This document shows, piece by piece, positions 1 to 10,230 of a stretch of 48,467 bases of DNA. Location: NCBI GenBank assembly GCA_016191345.1, contig JACPOU010000054.1, positions 1 through 48,467 of the forward strand, written 5' to 3'. A program made the position numbers and the translations under genes. Source of the stretch: Chloroflexota bacterium (GTDB lineage Bacteria; Chloroflexota; Limnocylindria; Limnocylindrales; CSP1-4). The notes beneath the pieces were generated by a model, which worked only from the letters and a program-made list of their open reading frames with translations, searched no databases and was not told where the DNA came from. How positions within the stretch are numbered: the stretch's first letter is position 1; each line of letters begins with the position of its first letter.

Positions 1-78
1 GGCGCCCGGTCCGCTACGAGCCGCCGCCCGGCACCCGCGCCCGGCGCCGGGCGCCCGGTCCGCTACGCGCCGCCGCCG
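1..78. repeat. Imperfect direct repeat upstream of kynureninase
   Basis: Bases 1-29 recur with small changes at 50-78, an offset of 49 bp; both copies contain GGCGCCCGGTCCGCTACG followed by CCG-rich sequence. The array may continue to the left of the window. No gene is visible before position 104. Confidence 0.6.
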
Positions 79-90
79 CCCGCCGCCCGA

Positions 91-96
91 TAGACT
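91..96 (+). promoter_or_regulatory. -10 box for kynureninase, probably leaderless
   Basis: TAGACT lies 7 nt before the ATG at 104, and there is no purine-rich ribosome binding site between them. A transcription start 6-8 nt after the box would coincide with the start codon. No convincing -35 hexamer is seen. The same spacing recurs at several other genes in the window. Confidence 0.45.
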
Positions 97-103
97 GCCG
101 GCG

Positions 104-1318
104 ATGGACCCCACCGGCCCCGATCGCGCGCGGGCGCTGGACGCCCCCGATCCGCTCGCCGGCTTTCGCGCGCGGTTCCTCGTGCCGGACCCATCGCTCG
201 TCTACCTCGACGGCAACTCGCTCGGTCGGCCGCCGCTCGCGGCGATCGAGGCGGTGGAACGTGTCGCCCGCGAAGCCTGGGCGCGCGACCTGATCCGCGG
301 CTGGGATTCGTGGCTCGAACTCCCGCTCCGGGTCGGCGACCGGCTCGCGGAGGGTGTCCTCGGCGCGCGGGCCGGCGAGGTCGTGGTGACGGATTCGACG
401 ACGGTCAATCTCTACCGGCTCTGCGTGGCCGCCCTCGAGGCCCGGCCCGGCCGGCGGTCGATCGCCATCTCCCGGTCGGAGTTCCCGACGGATCGCTACG
501 TCGTCGAGGGGATCGCGGCGATGCGGAATCTCACGATCCGCTGGCTCGATCCGGACCCGGTCGAGGGGGTCTCGATCGGGGACGTCGAGGCCGTGGCCGA
601 TGCCGACCTCGCGCTCCTCGTCCTGTCGCAGGTCAACTACCGTTCCGCGGCGATCGCCGACCTCGAGGCGATCACGGCCCTCGCTCGATCCCACGGCGCG
701 CTGGTGATCTGGGACCTGTCCCACGCGGCGGGGGCGGTGCCGCTGGAGCTGGAGGCCCGAGGCGCCGACCTCGCGGTTGGCTGCACCTACAAGTTCCTGA
801 ACGGCGGTCCGGGGGCGCCCGGGTATCTCTACGTGTCGCGGCGGCTCCAGGGCGAGCTCCGGCCGCCGATCCAGGGCTGGTTCGCCCAGGCAGACCAGTT
901 CGAGATGGGTCCGACCTTTCGGCCACGGGACGGCATCGCGGGCTGGCTCGTCGGCACGCCGGGGATCCTGGGCCTGGTGACGGCCGAGGCCGGCATCGCG
1001 CTGGCGGCCGAAGCTGGGGTCGAGGCGATCCGGGCGAAGGGCATCGCGCTCGGCGAGTACGCGATCGAGCTCATCGACGCGTGGGTCGCGCCACTGGGCG
1101 GGGCCGTGGGGTCGCCGCGGAATCCGGCACGCCGCGGGGCGCACGTGGCGGTGCGGCACCCGTCGGCGCGGACCCTGACGGCTGAGCTTGCGGCGCGTGG
1201 CGTGCTGACCGACTTCCGGGCGCCGGATTCAGTCCGCCTGGGCCTGTCGCCGCTGACGACGAGCTTCGAGGATGTATGGCGCGGGGTCGTGGCGATCCGG
1301 GGCGTGCTGTCGGCCTAG
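104..1318 (+). CDS. kynU: Kynureninase (PLP-dependent, aminotransferase class V fold)
   Basis: The 404-residue protein has the family's size and order of motifs. YLDGNSLG at residues 34-41 is a kynureninase signature, STTVNLY (98-104) fits the cofactor phosphate-binding segment, WDLSHAAG (203-210) supplies the Asp that contacts the pyridine nitrogen, and Lys230 in CTYKFLNGGPGAPG is the expected Schiff-base lysine. Kynureninase cleaves kynurenine or 3-hydroxykynurenine to anthranilate or 3-hydroxyanthranilate plus alanine in the cytoplasm. No other tryptophan-degradation gene lies beside it here, so it may act alone or with genes left of the window. Related class V enzymes such as cysteine desulfurases lack the YLDGNSLG motif, which favours this call. 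Confidence 0.9.
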   Translation: MDPTGPDRARALDAPDPLAGFRARFLVPDPSLVYLDGNSLGRPPLAAIEAVERVAREAWARDLIRGWDSWLELPLRVGDRLAEGVLGARAGEVVVTDSTTVNLYRLCVAALEARPGRRSIAISRSEFPTDRYVVEGIAAMRNLTIRWLDPDPVEGVSIGDVEAVADADLALLVLSQVNYRSAAIADLEAITALARSHGALVIWDLSHAAGAVPLELEARGADLAVGCTYKFLNGGPGAPGYLYVSRRLQGELRPPIQGWFAQADQFEMGPTFRPRDGIAGWLVGTPGILGLVTAEAGIALAAEAGVEAIRAKGIALGEYAIELIDAWVAPLGGAVGSPRNPARRGAHVAVRHPSARTLTAELAARGVLTDFRAPDSVRLGLSPLTTSFEDVWRGVVAIRGVLSA

Positions 1319-1901
1319 CGGCCCGGGCGTGCCGGCATGTGGCGAGCCGCGGGTGCGGCGGAGGGCGTGCGCCAGGTCGGGCTCGTGTCGCGGGTCACGC
1401 AGCTCCGTCCGTCGCCGCTTCGCTATCGCAAGAAGGCTTAGCAGGCGCGCTCGAGAGGGGTCGAACCCCTGTTGGGAGGCGCTCGCGTACCGAACGATTT
1501 CAAGGACGCGTATCTGGGCCTCGAATCCGCCTTCCGGAGCCGTCGGAGAGCCAGATTCGAGGCTGCGGCACGATCGCTAAGTGTCCTTGTAATACGTGTG
1601 CTCGCGAACGGGCGCGGCGGTATGCGCTCGGCGGTATGCGCGCGGCGGTACACGTGCGCGGCGGTACACGCTCGCGACCGGGTGCGGCGGCATGCGCTCG
1701 CGAACGGGCGGCGGGATGCGCTCGCGACCGGGTGCGGCGGCATGCGCTCGTATCCGGTACGCGGGCGCGACCGGGCGCCGGTACACGCGCGCCGGTACGG
1801 TCCCGGCGCGGGCCGGCCGGTGAGGGCCCAGATGCGCCGCGCGAGCGCGCGGCAGCGGAAACCCGGGCGGGCGGCGGAGGCGCCACCGGAGGGCCGGCTC
1901 C
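1319..1901. other. Gene-free gap with a GC-rich repeat array
   Basis: This gap lies between convergent kynU and the S9 peptidase gene. I see no ORF with protein-like composition. A tRNA-like stretch lies near 1441-1560 on the minus strand (see findings), followed by the repeats of 1596-1800. Nothing else is recognisable. Confidence 0.6.
1596..1800. repeat. Degenerate tandem repeats of about 26 bp
   Basis: Variants of GCTCGCGACCGGGTGCGGCG and a companion GGCGGTACACG-type word alternate through about 200 bp, with near-identical units around 1670-1700 and 1725-1750. All reading frames across it give only low-complexity Arg/Ala/Gly/Pro peptides, so I read it as non-coding minisatellite DNA. Confidence 0.7.
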
Positions 1902-3863
1902 TCAGCCCTGAGCGGCCCGCCACTCGTCGAGGAACTTGATCTCGACCGGCTCCACGTCGTCGGCCGGCGTGAACCCGAAGACCTGGCCGTAGAAGGACAT
2001 CTCCGCCCCGATCGAGCGGATGATCGCGTCGCGGCCGCGGAAGCCGTGGTCCTCGCCCGGGAACAGCAGGTACGCGTGCGGAACGTGGCGCTCCCACAGG
2101 GCATCGACGATCCGCTCCGCCTCGGACGGCGGCACGACCCGGTCCTCGGCTCCCTGCTCGACGAGGACGGGCGCGACGATCTGGTCGGCATGGAGCGCCG
2201 GCGACCGGTCGAGGTACCGCTGCTGCTCCTCGGGCCACTTCCCGACGAGCCCCTCGAGGTAGCGCGACTCGAACTTGTGGGTGTCCTTCACGAAGGCCCG
2301 CAGGTCGCCGATCCCGAACATCGTCGTGCCCGCGGAGAACGTCCGCCGGAACGCGAGGGCCGCGAGGGTCGTGAACCCGGACGCCGAGCCGCCACGGATG
2401 GCCAGCCGGCGAGGATCGGCCAGGCCTTCCGCCACGAGGTATTCCGCGGCCGCGACGCAATCGTCCACGTCGGCGATGCCCCAGACGCCGTTGAGCGCCT
2501 TGCGGTACTCACGTCCGTAGCCGGTGCTGCCGCGGTAGTCCACGTCCACGACCGCGTAACCGCGGCTCGTCCAGAGCTGGAACGTCGTCGCCCAGCCGGA
2601 GAAGCCGGCCGACGTGGGGCCACCGTGGGACGTGACGATCAGCGGCGGGAGCTCCCCGTCCGGGGCCCGGAACTCCGGGTTCGTCGGCGCGAAGTAGTTG
2701 CCGTGGGCGGTCACGCCGCCCGTGGTCGGGAACTCGATGTGACGGGCGATCGAGGCGATCGCCGGGTCCGGGATGAACGGCGTCCCCCGCCGCAGGACCG
2801 TCCGTTCGCCGGTCCACGGATCGATCTCGGCCAGCTGGCCGGGCTCGAGCGGGCCGACACCGCGGAGGATGACCGTGTCGCCATCGAGGCTCAGCGCGCC
2901 GATCTCGGAATAGGGCGTCTCGATCTCGACGACCCCGCCACCGGGGTCGATCCGGTAGAGGCGATCGCGTCCGGCGCTTCGACCGGCCGCCACGATGGAA
3001 CCGTCGCCCAGGAAGTCGTAGGTGTGGTTGCCGAAGATCCACTCCGGCTCCGCGAGCTCGACGGCCATCGGGGCGATCGCCTCCGCGGCGCCGCCGCGAT
3101 AGCGATAGAGGTTCATCCAGCCATCCGGCTCGGCGACGAAGTGGAGCACGCCGTCGGGCGACCAGCGGGGCTGGCTCACCCAGTCGGACGGGCTGCCCGC
3201 GATCGTCGTGGCCGGGCCGGGATCCCCGCCCTCCCCGATCGTCGCCAGTTGCAGCTCCGCGCCGTCCCAGGGCATGTTCGGGTGGTTCCACTCCACCCAG
3301 ACCAGCGTCCGACCGTCCGGGGAGAGACGGGGCGAGGCATAGAAGTCCGACCCGCTCGCGATCGAGGTGACCTCGCCCGTCGCGAGGTCGATGGACACGA
3401 GGTCGTTGACCCATTCGCCGTGCTCGGCGACGACATCGGCCTCGTGGCTCTCGCGGATCGCGTAGAGCCGGCCGCGCGGCTCGTCGTGCTCGAGGTCCGC
3501 GAACCGCCAGTCGCGCTCCGGCGTCAGGGGCTCCAGGACCTCCGGCGCGATGACACGGTGCAGCCTGCCCGTCACGAAGTCGGACACGACGATCAGCTCG
3601 CCCGAGACGAGGGTCGCGGCGCCGCCGTATTCGTGGACACGGCTGCGGGCATTGAAGCCTGGCGGCGTCAGGCGCGTGATCGTCCCGTCGGGATCGCGAC
3701 GGACGAGGCCCTGGCGGCCCTGCTCCTCGGGCCGTCCCTCGAGCCACCAGCGGACGCCGCCGGCGCCCCGGGCCTCGCTCAGGAAGATCGCGCCGTCGGT
3801 GACGCGTTCGATCGGAATGGACGACACCCAGCTGCCGTACGGGGCAGTGGTCGGATTCGGCAT
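1902..3863 (-). CDS. S9 family serine peptidase (dipeptidyl/acylaminoacyl peptidase)
   Basis: This 653-residue protein has a beta-propeller-like N-terminal half with repeated SPDG words (for example RLSPDGRTLVWVEW and RWSPDGVLHF). An alpha/beta-hydrolase domain fills the C-terminal third. The nucleophile is Ser493 in GGSASG, a variant of the usual GGSYGG. Asp574 in GAEDRVVPP and His606 in GEDHGF complete the triad. The family hydrolyses short or N-blocked peptides in the cytoplasm. It lies 76 bp after ahcY on the same strand, with a GGAG element before the ATG, so it may be the last gene of that cluster. No signal peptide is seen. Confidence 0.9.
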   Translation of the reverse strand: MPNPTTAPYGSWVSSIPIERVTDGAIFLSEARGAGGVRWWLEGRPEEQGRQGLVRRDPDGTITRLTPPGFNARSRVHEYGGAATLVSGELIVVSDFVTGRLHRVIAPEVLEPLTPERDWRFADLEHDEPRGRLYAIRESHEADVVAEHGEWVNDLVSIDLATGEVTSIASGSDFYASPRLSPDGRTLVWVEWNHPNMPWDGAELQLATIGEGGDPGPATTIAGSPSDWVSQPRWSPDGVLHFVAEPDGWMNLYRYRGGAAEAIAPMAVELAEPEWIFGNHTYDFLGDGSIVAAGRSAGRDRLYRIDPGGGVVEIETPYSEIGALSLDGDTVILRGVGPLEPGQLAEIDPWTGERTVLRRGTPFIPDPAIASIARHIEFPTTGGVTAHGNYFAPTNPEFRAPDGELPPLIVTSHGGPTSAGFSGWATTFQLWTSRGYAVVDVDYRGSTGYGREYRKALNGVWGIADVDDCVAAAEYLVAEGLADPRRLAIRGGSASGFTTLAALAFRRTFSAGTTMFGIGDLRAFVKDTHKFESRYLEGLVGKWPEEQQRYLDRSPALHADQIVAPVLVEQGAEDRVVPPSEAERIVDALWERHVPHAYLLFPGEDHGFRGRDAIIRSIGAEMSFYGQVFGFTPADDVEPVEIKFLDEWRAAQG

Positions 3864-3939
3864 GGTGATGAGATCTCCGGTGATGCGCGCTCCGGATGGG
3901 TGGATGGCGCGGGCTGCGCCCGGGTTCCGGCGGCGCGCC

Positions 3940-5219
<1,280 letters not shown>

Positions 5220-5223
<4 letters not shown>

Positions 5224-6095
5224 CGGGACGAGGACTCCTTCCTGGGCATGAGGCGGCGGCGGAGCGCGTCCGCGAGATCGGCGAGCGGGGATCCCAGGCG
5301 GTGGGCGAGCCGTTCCTCGAAGCGCGCGTGCTCCGCGTACCCGAGGTGCCGGTAGGCGCTGATCGCCGGCGGGTTGTCCGCCCTGACGTTGAGGACGACA
5401 TGGTCGCACGAGTGGAGCAATTCAGCGGTCACGGCGCCCGTCACGGCGGTGGCATAGCCGCGGCCCCGGAAGTCGTTGTGGGTCAGGACGTTCCCGACGA
5501 CGGCGAGCCGCGCCGTGGACCCGACGACGTGCGTGCCGGCCGCGGCGACGAGCTTGCCGTGGACCCGCAGCCCGTAGTAGACGCCTTCCGCGATCGCGGA
5601 CGGCGGCAGCCACGCGCCGAATCCGAGCTGGTACAGCCGGTTGAGCTCCGCGGCGTCGGAGGGCAGGAGGCGCTCCAGGCCGGGGTCGTCCGCGGGCCGG
5701 AATCGCCCCCGGTCCACCCACATCCGGACCATCTGCGGACCGGCATCGAGACGGTAGACCCCCGAGATCGCGGGGATGGCCGTCGGGAGCGCGGCGATGA
5801 AGGCGAGACGCGGCCGGATCACGTTCCGCAGGACCGCCGCGATCCCGTCCTCGCGGCCCATCGCGAAGAGCGGCTGCGGGGACGCCCCGGAGTACTCCAT
5901 GACGAGGGCGACGATCGACCCGCCGCTCCAGGCCACGCCCCAGCGGGTCCGCGGGAACTCGCGGTCCTCGAGGTCGCAGATCGCGTAGGCGGCGAGCAGG
6001 CGGTCGCGCTCGAGGAACCCGCGCAGCTGGGCACGGTCCGAGGTCGCCGTCGCCGTGACGGCGGCATCCCGGCGCGAGATCGCGACCGAGGCCAT
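5220..6095 (-). CDS. GNAT family N-acetyltransferase
   Basis: The 291-residue protein has a C-terminal GNAT domain. The acetyl-CoA binding motif A is VLTHNDFRGRGYATAVTGAVT around residues 205-225, with the Arg-Gly-Arg-Gly-Tyr-Ala core, and VRADNPPAISAYRHLGY matches the usual motif B. The N-terminal half (residues 20-140) is weaker and could be a degenerate second GNAT lobe. Its substrate cannot be inferred. The ATG overlaps the mtnA stop codon (TGATG), and its own stop overlaps the ahcY start, so it is locked into this operon and may act on a metabolite or protein of methyl-cycle metabolism; that link is inference. Confidence 0.85.
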
Positions 6096-7468
6096 CAGTC
6101 CCCGACCGCTCCGGCGCGCCGCGCGGCGCGCGACGCCACCGCGGCCACGATCGACGCCCCGAACGGCGCCCGCAGCACGCCCTCGTCGGTGACGATGCCC
6201 GTGATCAGCTCTGCGGGCGTGATGTCGAAGGCGGGGTTCCAGACCTCGGTCCCCGGCGGCGCGATCCGGATGCCGCGGATCTCCGTGACCTCGGCCGCCG
6301 GCCGTTCCTCGATCGGGATCGCGGCCGCGTCCGCGGTCCCGATGTCGACCGAGGAGATCGGGGCGCAGACGAAGAACGGGACGCCGTGCCGCGCCGCGAG
6401 GACCGCGAGCGGGTAGGTGCCGACCTTGTTCGCCGTGTCGCCGTTCGCGGCCACCCGGTCCGCCCCGACGAGGATCGCGTCCACCCGACCCGCGGCGAGG
6501 AGCGACCCGGCCGCGACGTCGGGGATCAGGGTGTGCGGCACACCGGCCTGGGCGAGCTCCCAGGCGGTGAGGCGCGCGCCCTGGAGGTAGGGCCGGGTCT
6601 CATCGACGAAGACGTGGACCGGCCGCTCCGCGAAATGGGCGGCCTGGACGATGCCGAGCGCGGTCCCGAACTGGCCGCCGGCGAGCGGCCCGGTGTTGCA
6701 GTGGGTCAGGAGCCGCAGCTCCCGGTCCCCGACGTCCGGCAGGGCCTCGAGCCCGAACGCCGCGAGGCGGCCATGGTCGTCCGTGGCCTCGGCCACGATC
6801 CGGTCCGCTTCCGCCCGCATCGCCGCGGCGATCTCCGGCCCGGCCACCCCGGCCTCCGACGCCCGCTCGTAGGCCTCGCGGACACGGCCGACCGCCCAAC
6901 CGAGGTTCACGGCCGTGGGCCGGGCGGCCGCAAGGTGCACTGCCGCGGTCCGGACGAGCTGGTCGCGCGAGCGCGGGATCGCATTCCGCGCCAGCCAGCC
7001 GCTGAGCGCCAGGCCGATCGCGGCCACCTGGCCGATCGCCGGCGCGCCGCGGACCGCCATCTCCCGGATGAGCCGGGCCGCGTCGTAGGCGGTGCGGACC
7101 GGCAGCTCGACGAGCGCGTCGGGCAGGGCGCGCTGGTCGATGACGAGGAGCGTGTCGTCCGTCTCGAATCGGAACGGGGTCCGGAAGCCGGTCGGGACAG
7201 CGGTCGGGGCCGCGGTCGGGGCCGCGGTCGGGGACGCGGTCGGGGCCGCGGTCGGGGACGGCGCGCCGAGCGCGACGCCGGGCCCCGGGGCCGACCCGGT
7301 GGCCGCGCCCTCGGCCGCCTCCACCCCGAGGAGCGACTGTGCCTCGGCGGCGGTCCGGTCCCGGACCTCGGCCACGACACCGACGACGTGGGCGGCGCTC
7401 GAGACGAGCTCGCCCGCCATCTGGCGGAAGAAGCGTCGCCGCGACGGGTCGGGGGGCGTGCCGCTCAT
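6095..7468 (-). CDS. mtnA: Methylthioribose-1-phosphate isomerase with N-terminal extension
   Basis: MtnA converts 5-methylthioribose-1-phosphate to methylthioribulose-1-phosphate in methionine salvage and belongs to the eIF2B-alpha fold. Key motifs are VRGAPAIGQVAA, LTHCNTGPLAGGQFGTALG with the catalytic Cys, and VGADRVAANGDTANKVGTY with the catalytic Asp. The family is usually about 350 residues; here there are 457. Residues 1-50 form a predicted helical segment (RRRFFRQMAGELVSSAAH), and residues 70-95 a Pro/Ala/Thr linker encoded by a 12-bp tandem repeat near 7200-7260. The isomerase proper starts near residue 100. It sits 41 bp after apt and overlaps the next gene. A closely related sugar-phosphate isomerase is a minor alternative. 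Confidence 0.9.
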   Translation of the reverse strand: MSGTPPDPSRRRFFRQMAGELVSSAAHVVGVVAEVRDRTAAEAQSLLGVEAAEGAATGSAPGPGVALGAPSPTAAPTASPTAAPTAAPTAVPTGFRTPFRFETDDTLLVIDQRALPDALVELPVRTAYDAARLIREMAVRGAPAIGQVAAIGLALSGWLARNAIPRSRDQLVRTAAVHLAAARPTAVNLGWAVGRVREAYERASEAGVAGPEIAAAMRAEADRIVAEATDDHGRLAAFGLEALPDVGDRELRLLTHCNTGPLAGGQFGTALGIVQAAHFAERPVHVFVDETRPYLQGARLTAWELAQAGVPHTLIPDVAAGSLLAAGRVDAILVGADRVAANGDTANKVGTYPLAVLAARHGVPFFVCAPISSVDIGTADAAAIPIEERPAAEVTEIRGIRIAPPGTEVWNPAFDITPAELITGIVTDEGVLRAPFGASIVAAVASRAARRAGAVGD

Positions 7469-7509
7469 CGCGCGATCGACAGCGTGGCGGGGGACGCCGC
7501 GTGCGTCGG

Positions 7510-8031
7510 TCAGTACCGGATGACGCTGGTCACGCGATGCCCGCCGAGGCGATCGCGGCCGTGGAGGAAGTCCAGCTCCACGAGAAAGGCGAGGCCCACG
7601 ATCTCGCCCTTCAGGCGCTCGATGAGCTCGATCGTGCCCTTCACCGTCCCGCCCGTGGCGAGGAGGTCATCCACGACGAGGACCTTCTGGCCGGGCTGGA
7701 TCGCGTCGCGATGGATCTCGAGGGTGTTCGAGCCGTACTCGAGGGCGTACTCCACGGAGAGCGTCTCGGCCGGCAGCTTGCCGAGCTTGCGGACCGGGAC
7801 GAGCCCGGCGCCGAGCTCGATGGCCATCGGGGCACTGAAGATGAAGCCACGCGACTCCATGCCGACCACGAGGTCGATCTGCGCGCCACGATAGGGATCG
7901 ACCATCAGCTGGATCGCTTCGCGGTACGCGGCCGGGTCCTTGAGCAGCGTCGTGATGTCGTAGAAGAGGATGCCCGGCTTCGGGAAGTCCGGGATCTCGC
8001 GGATCTTCTCGCGAAGCGTCTCGACGGACAT
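7510..8031 (-). CDS. apt: Adenine phosphoribosyltransferase
   Basis: Apt joins adenine to PRPP to form AMP. The PRPP-binding motif VLVVDDLLATGGT is unmistakable, and DFPKPGILFYDIT and GMESRGFIF match the family. The start chosen gives MSVETLREK (173 residues) because AGGAGG lies 11 nt upstream; an ATG nine codons earlier, at 8058, has no ribosome binding site. Apt is the first gene of the minus-strand cluster with mtnA and ahcY. It would recapture the adenine released when methylthioadenosine or adenosylhomocysteine is broken down. A -10-like TAGACT (minus strand, 8106-8111) lies upstream. Confidence 0.93.
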   Translation of the reverse strand: MSVETLREKIREIPDFPKPGILFYDITTLLKDPAAYREAIQLMVDPYRGAQIDLVVGMESRGFIFSAPMAIELGAGLVPVRKLGKLPAETLSVEYALEYGSNTLEIHRDAIQPGQKVLVVDDLLATGGTVKGTIELIERLKGEIVGLAFLVELDFLHGRDRLGGHRVTSVIRY

Positions 8032-8121
8032 GTGGGCAGGGTCCTCCTGGCGGGCCATGTCGGGCGCGGGAGCGGGCCGGCGGGCCCGACGGGCCCGACG
8101 GGCCGAGTCTAGCGCACGCGC

Positions 8122-9570
8122 TCAGGCAGGCACGGCATCGATCACCGCAGGAGGGTGGCGGAGTCGCGGCGCGAGCAGGAAGCCGAAGATGGCCACCGCG
8201 ACGCCCATCGCGATCGCGAAGCCGAGGCCCGGGGCGGGGCCGGCGCCCAGGCGAACCGAGGCCGCCACCATCGCCCCGGCGATCCCCGTCCCGAGCGCGG
8301 TCCCGAGCGCGTCGGACAGCGAGATCGCGGCCGTGATGGCGCCCTGGTTGTCGCGGGGCGCGTCGCGCAGGACGATGATCGCGAACTGCGAGTAGGCGAG
8401 CCCCATCCCGAGGCCGGACAGGGCAAACCAGGGGATGGCGATCCAGGCCGGGATCGCCGGGACGAGGGCGAGGGCCGTGCCGGCGACGCCCAGGGCGACG
8501 ACCGGGAAGCCGATCCGGACGAACCGTTCCGCCCCGATCCGCCCGACGGTCCTCGACTGCAGCCAGGACCCGAACGACCACGAGATCGTCGCGCCGGTCA
8601 GGGCGAGGCCCGCCGCCGCTGCGGACCAGCCGCGGACCTCGACGAGCAGGAGCGCGACGTAGGCGTCGATCGAGAAGAAGGCGAACGTCAGGAAGCCGCG
8701 CAGGAGGACCGCGGACGGGTACCCCGGAGCCAGCCTGAACGTGCCCGGGGGTGTCAGTCGATGGAAGGCGACGAGCGTGATCGCGAGGCCGGCGCCGGCG
8801 ACCGCGAGGAGAAGGGCCAGGTCGGCGCTCAGCAGGCCGGTCGTGAGGACACCCGCCCCGATGCTGACGAGGACCGCCCAGCCGTAGCGGCGCCGTCGCC
8901 CCGCTCGCTCGGCGGGGGAGCCGTCCGTGGATCCGTCGGCGGCCGGTGGCGCGTCCGGAATCCGGCGCATCGCCCGGAGGGCCATGGAGCCGGCAAGGAG
9001 GATGAGCGGCAGGAGGCCCAGGAAGACGGCCCGCCAGTGCCACGTCTCGGCGACGAACCCGGCGATCGCGGGGCCCAGGATGCCCGGCAGCACCCAGGCC
9101 GCCGAGAGCATCGCGAACATCTGGGGCCGCAGGCGGTCGGGCAGGCTCCGCCCGATCGCCACGTACGCGACCGGTGGCACCGCGCCGCCCCCGAGTCCCT
9201 GGATGAACCGCCCCACGACGATCGTCAGCATGTTCGGGGCGAGGCCGGCGATGAGGAGGCCGATTCCGAAGAGGACGAGCCCGGCGAGGAACGGGAAGAC
9301 GATCCCCCGCTCGTCGATGAGCCCGCCGACGACCGAGATCCCGATCAGCGAACCGAGGAAGAAGGCCGAGAAGACCCAGCCGTAGAGCTCCAGCCCGTTC
9401 AGGTCGCGGGCGACAAGGGGCATCACGGTCGAGACGGCCAGCGCTTCCGCAGCGACGAGCGTGATTCTGAAGATGAGCCCGAGCGTGAGCGGCCGGCGCC
9501 CCGGCGACCAGAGCGAATCGGACTGGCGGTGTGCGGCCGGATCAGGGCTCGCGGGGGCCGAGGGAATCAC
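8122..9570 (-). CDS. MFS transporter, probable 14-helix multidrug exporter
   Basis: The 482-residue integral membrane protein shows about 14 hydrophobic segments, fitting the DHA2-like arrangement. Between helices 2 and 3 is GGLIDERGIVFPF, in the place of the MFS motif A, and GRFIQGLGGGAVPP in helix 4 and GILGPAIAGFV in helix 5 resemble motifs B and C, the latter typical of drug:H+ antiporters. A basic loop between helices 6 and 7 (around residues 185-215) is the usual central cytoplasmic loop. The substrate is unknown. It lies upstream of apt on the same strand, 90 bp away, with its own stop before a promoter-like box, so it need not belong to the same transcript. Confidence 0.88.
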   Translation of the reverse strand: MIPSAPASPDPAAHRQSDSLWSPGRRPLTLGLIFRITLVAAEALAVSTVMPLVARDLNGLELYGWVFSAFFLGSLIGISVVGGLIDERGIVFPFLAGLVLFGIGLLIAGLAPNMLTIVVGRFIQGLGGGAVPPVAYVAIGRSLPDRLRPQMFAMLSAAWVLPGILGPAIAGFVAETWHWRAVFLGLLPLILLAGSMALRAMRRIPDAPPAADGSTDGSPAERAGRRRRYGWAVLVSIGAGVLTTGLLSADLALLLAVAGAGLAITLVAFHRLTPPGTFRLAPGYPSAVLLRGFLTFAFFSIDAYVALLLVEVRGWSAAAAGLALTGATISWSFGSWLQSRTVGRIGAERFVRIGFPVVALGVAGTALALVPAIPAWIAIPWFALSGLGMGLAYSQFAIIVLRDAPRDNQGAITAAISLSDALGTALGTGIAGAMVAASVRLGAGPAPGLGFAIAMGVAVAIFGFLLAPRLRHPPAVIDAVPA

Positions 9571-9619
9571 CGGCGGAGTATCGCAAAGGCGCCCGCGGCG
9601 GACCGCGACCGCCTGGTCG

Positions 9620-10066
9620 TCAGGCTTCGTCCATGCGCTCGACGAACGGCGCCCGCCAGGCCGGCGCTTCGAACGGCTCGGCGAAGTAGGCCGTCTCGCG
9701 GTAGACCTTGCCGTCGCGGAGCTCGAGCAGCATCACGAGATGCCAGCGCGCGCCGTCCGGGTACGTGATGTGGCCATCGCCCCACCAGAAGTCCCCGCTG
9801 CCGACGATCCGCTGGACGGTGTACACGGGTGTCACGACCCAGCGGTCCTCGCTGCCGACGACCCGATGGGGCTCCACGAGGGGCATGCCACCCGGAAACG
9901 CCGCATCGAGGGCCACCGCGCTCGCGTGCCCCCGGACCCGCTCGCCGGACTGCGTCCATTCGGACACCCAGTCCGGATGTCGGAGCCGCCCCTGTTCGAC
10001 GTGGTCGTGGACGGCATGGGATGCGAGGTAGGCGCGAACGACCTCTTCGTTGGTCTGCTGCGGCAT
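9620..10066 (-). CDS. NTF2-like/SnoaL-type small protein
   Basis: The 148-residue protein MPQQTNEEVV..VERMDEA has the layout of a cone-shaped NTF2-like fold: an N-terminal helix (NEEVVRAYLASH), then a region with paired Trp residues (SGDFWWGDGHITYPDG) and LVMLLELRDGKVYRETAYFAEPF, the very common closing strand pair of SnoaL-like domains. Members are enzymes or ligand-binding proteins, and the activity cannot be assigned. The frame is open upstream, but the ATG at 10066 has a GGAGG-containing leader about 10 nt before it and gives the normal family N-terminus. Confidence 0.8.
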   Translation of the reverse strand: MPQQTNEEVVRAYLASHAVHDHVEQGRLRHPDWVSEWTQSGERVRGHASAVALDAAFPGGMPLVEPHRVVGSEDRWVVTPVYTVQRIVGSGDFWWGDGHITYPDGARWHLVMLLELRDGKVYRETAYFAEPFEAPAWRAPFVERMDEA

Positions 10067-10230
10067 CCCCGATCCTCCGGTTCCGGTGGGCCGAGAGCGT
10101 AGCGCGCCGGAGAGGGATCGGCTACCCGTTCGTCGCGCTCGGCGACGCCGCCGGCGATCGCCGAGCTGGGAGGTCCACCCTGCCGGCCTGGCCTGCGGCA
10201 CCGAGCGGGCCCGCACGGCACAATCAGGAA

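Noticed and set aside
14-1159. Long minus-strand ORF opposite kynureninase
   Set aside because: Antisense shadow in GC-rich DNA; the composition is unlike a folded protein, and kynU motifs on the other strand are decisive.
1441-1845. Possible tmRNA using the T-arm at 1441-1470 and a distant 5' acceptor
   Set aside because: A 7-bp acceptor partner can be found about 390 nt away, but the interval is filled with tandem repeats and no tag-peptide reading frame or pseudoknots are seen.
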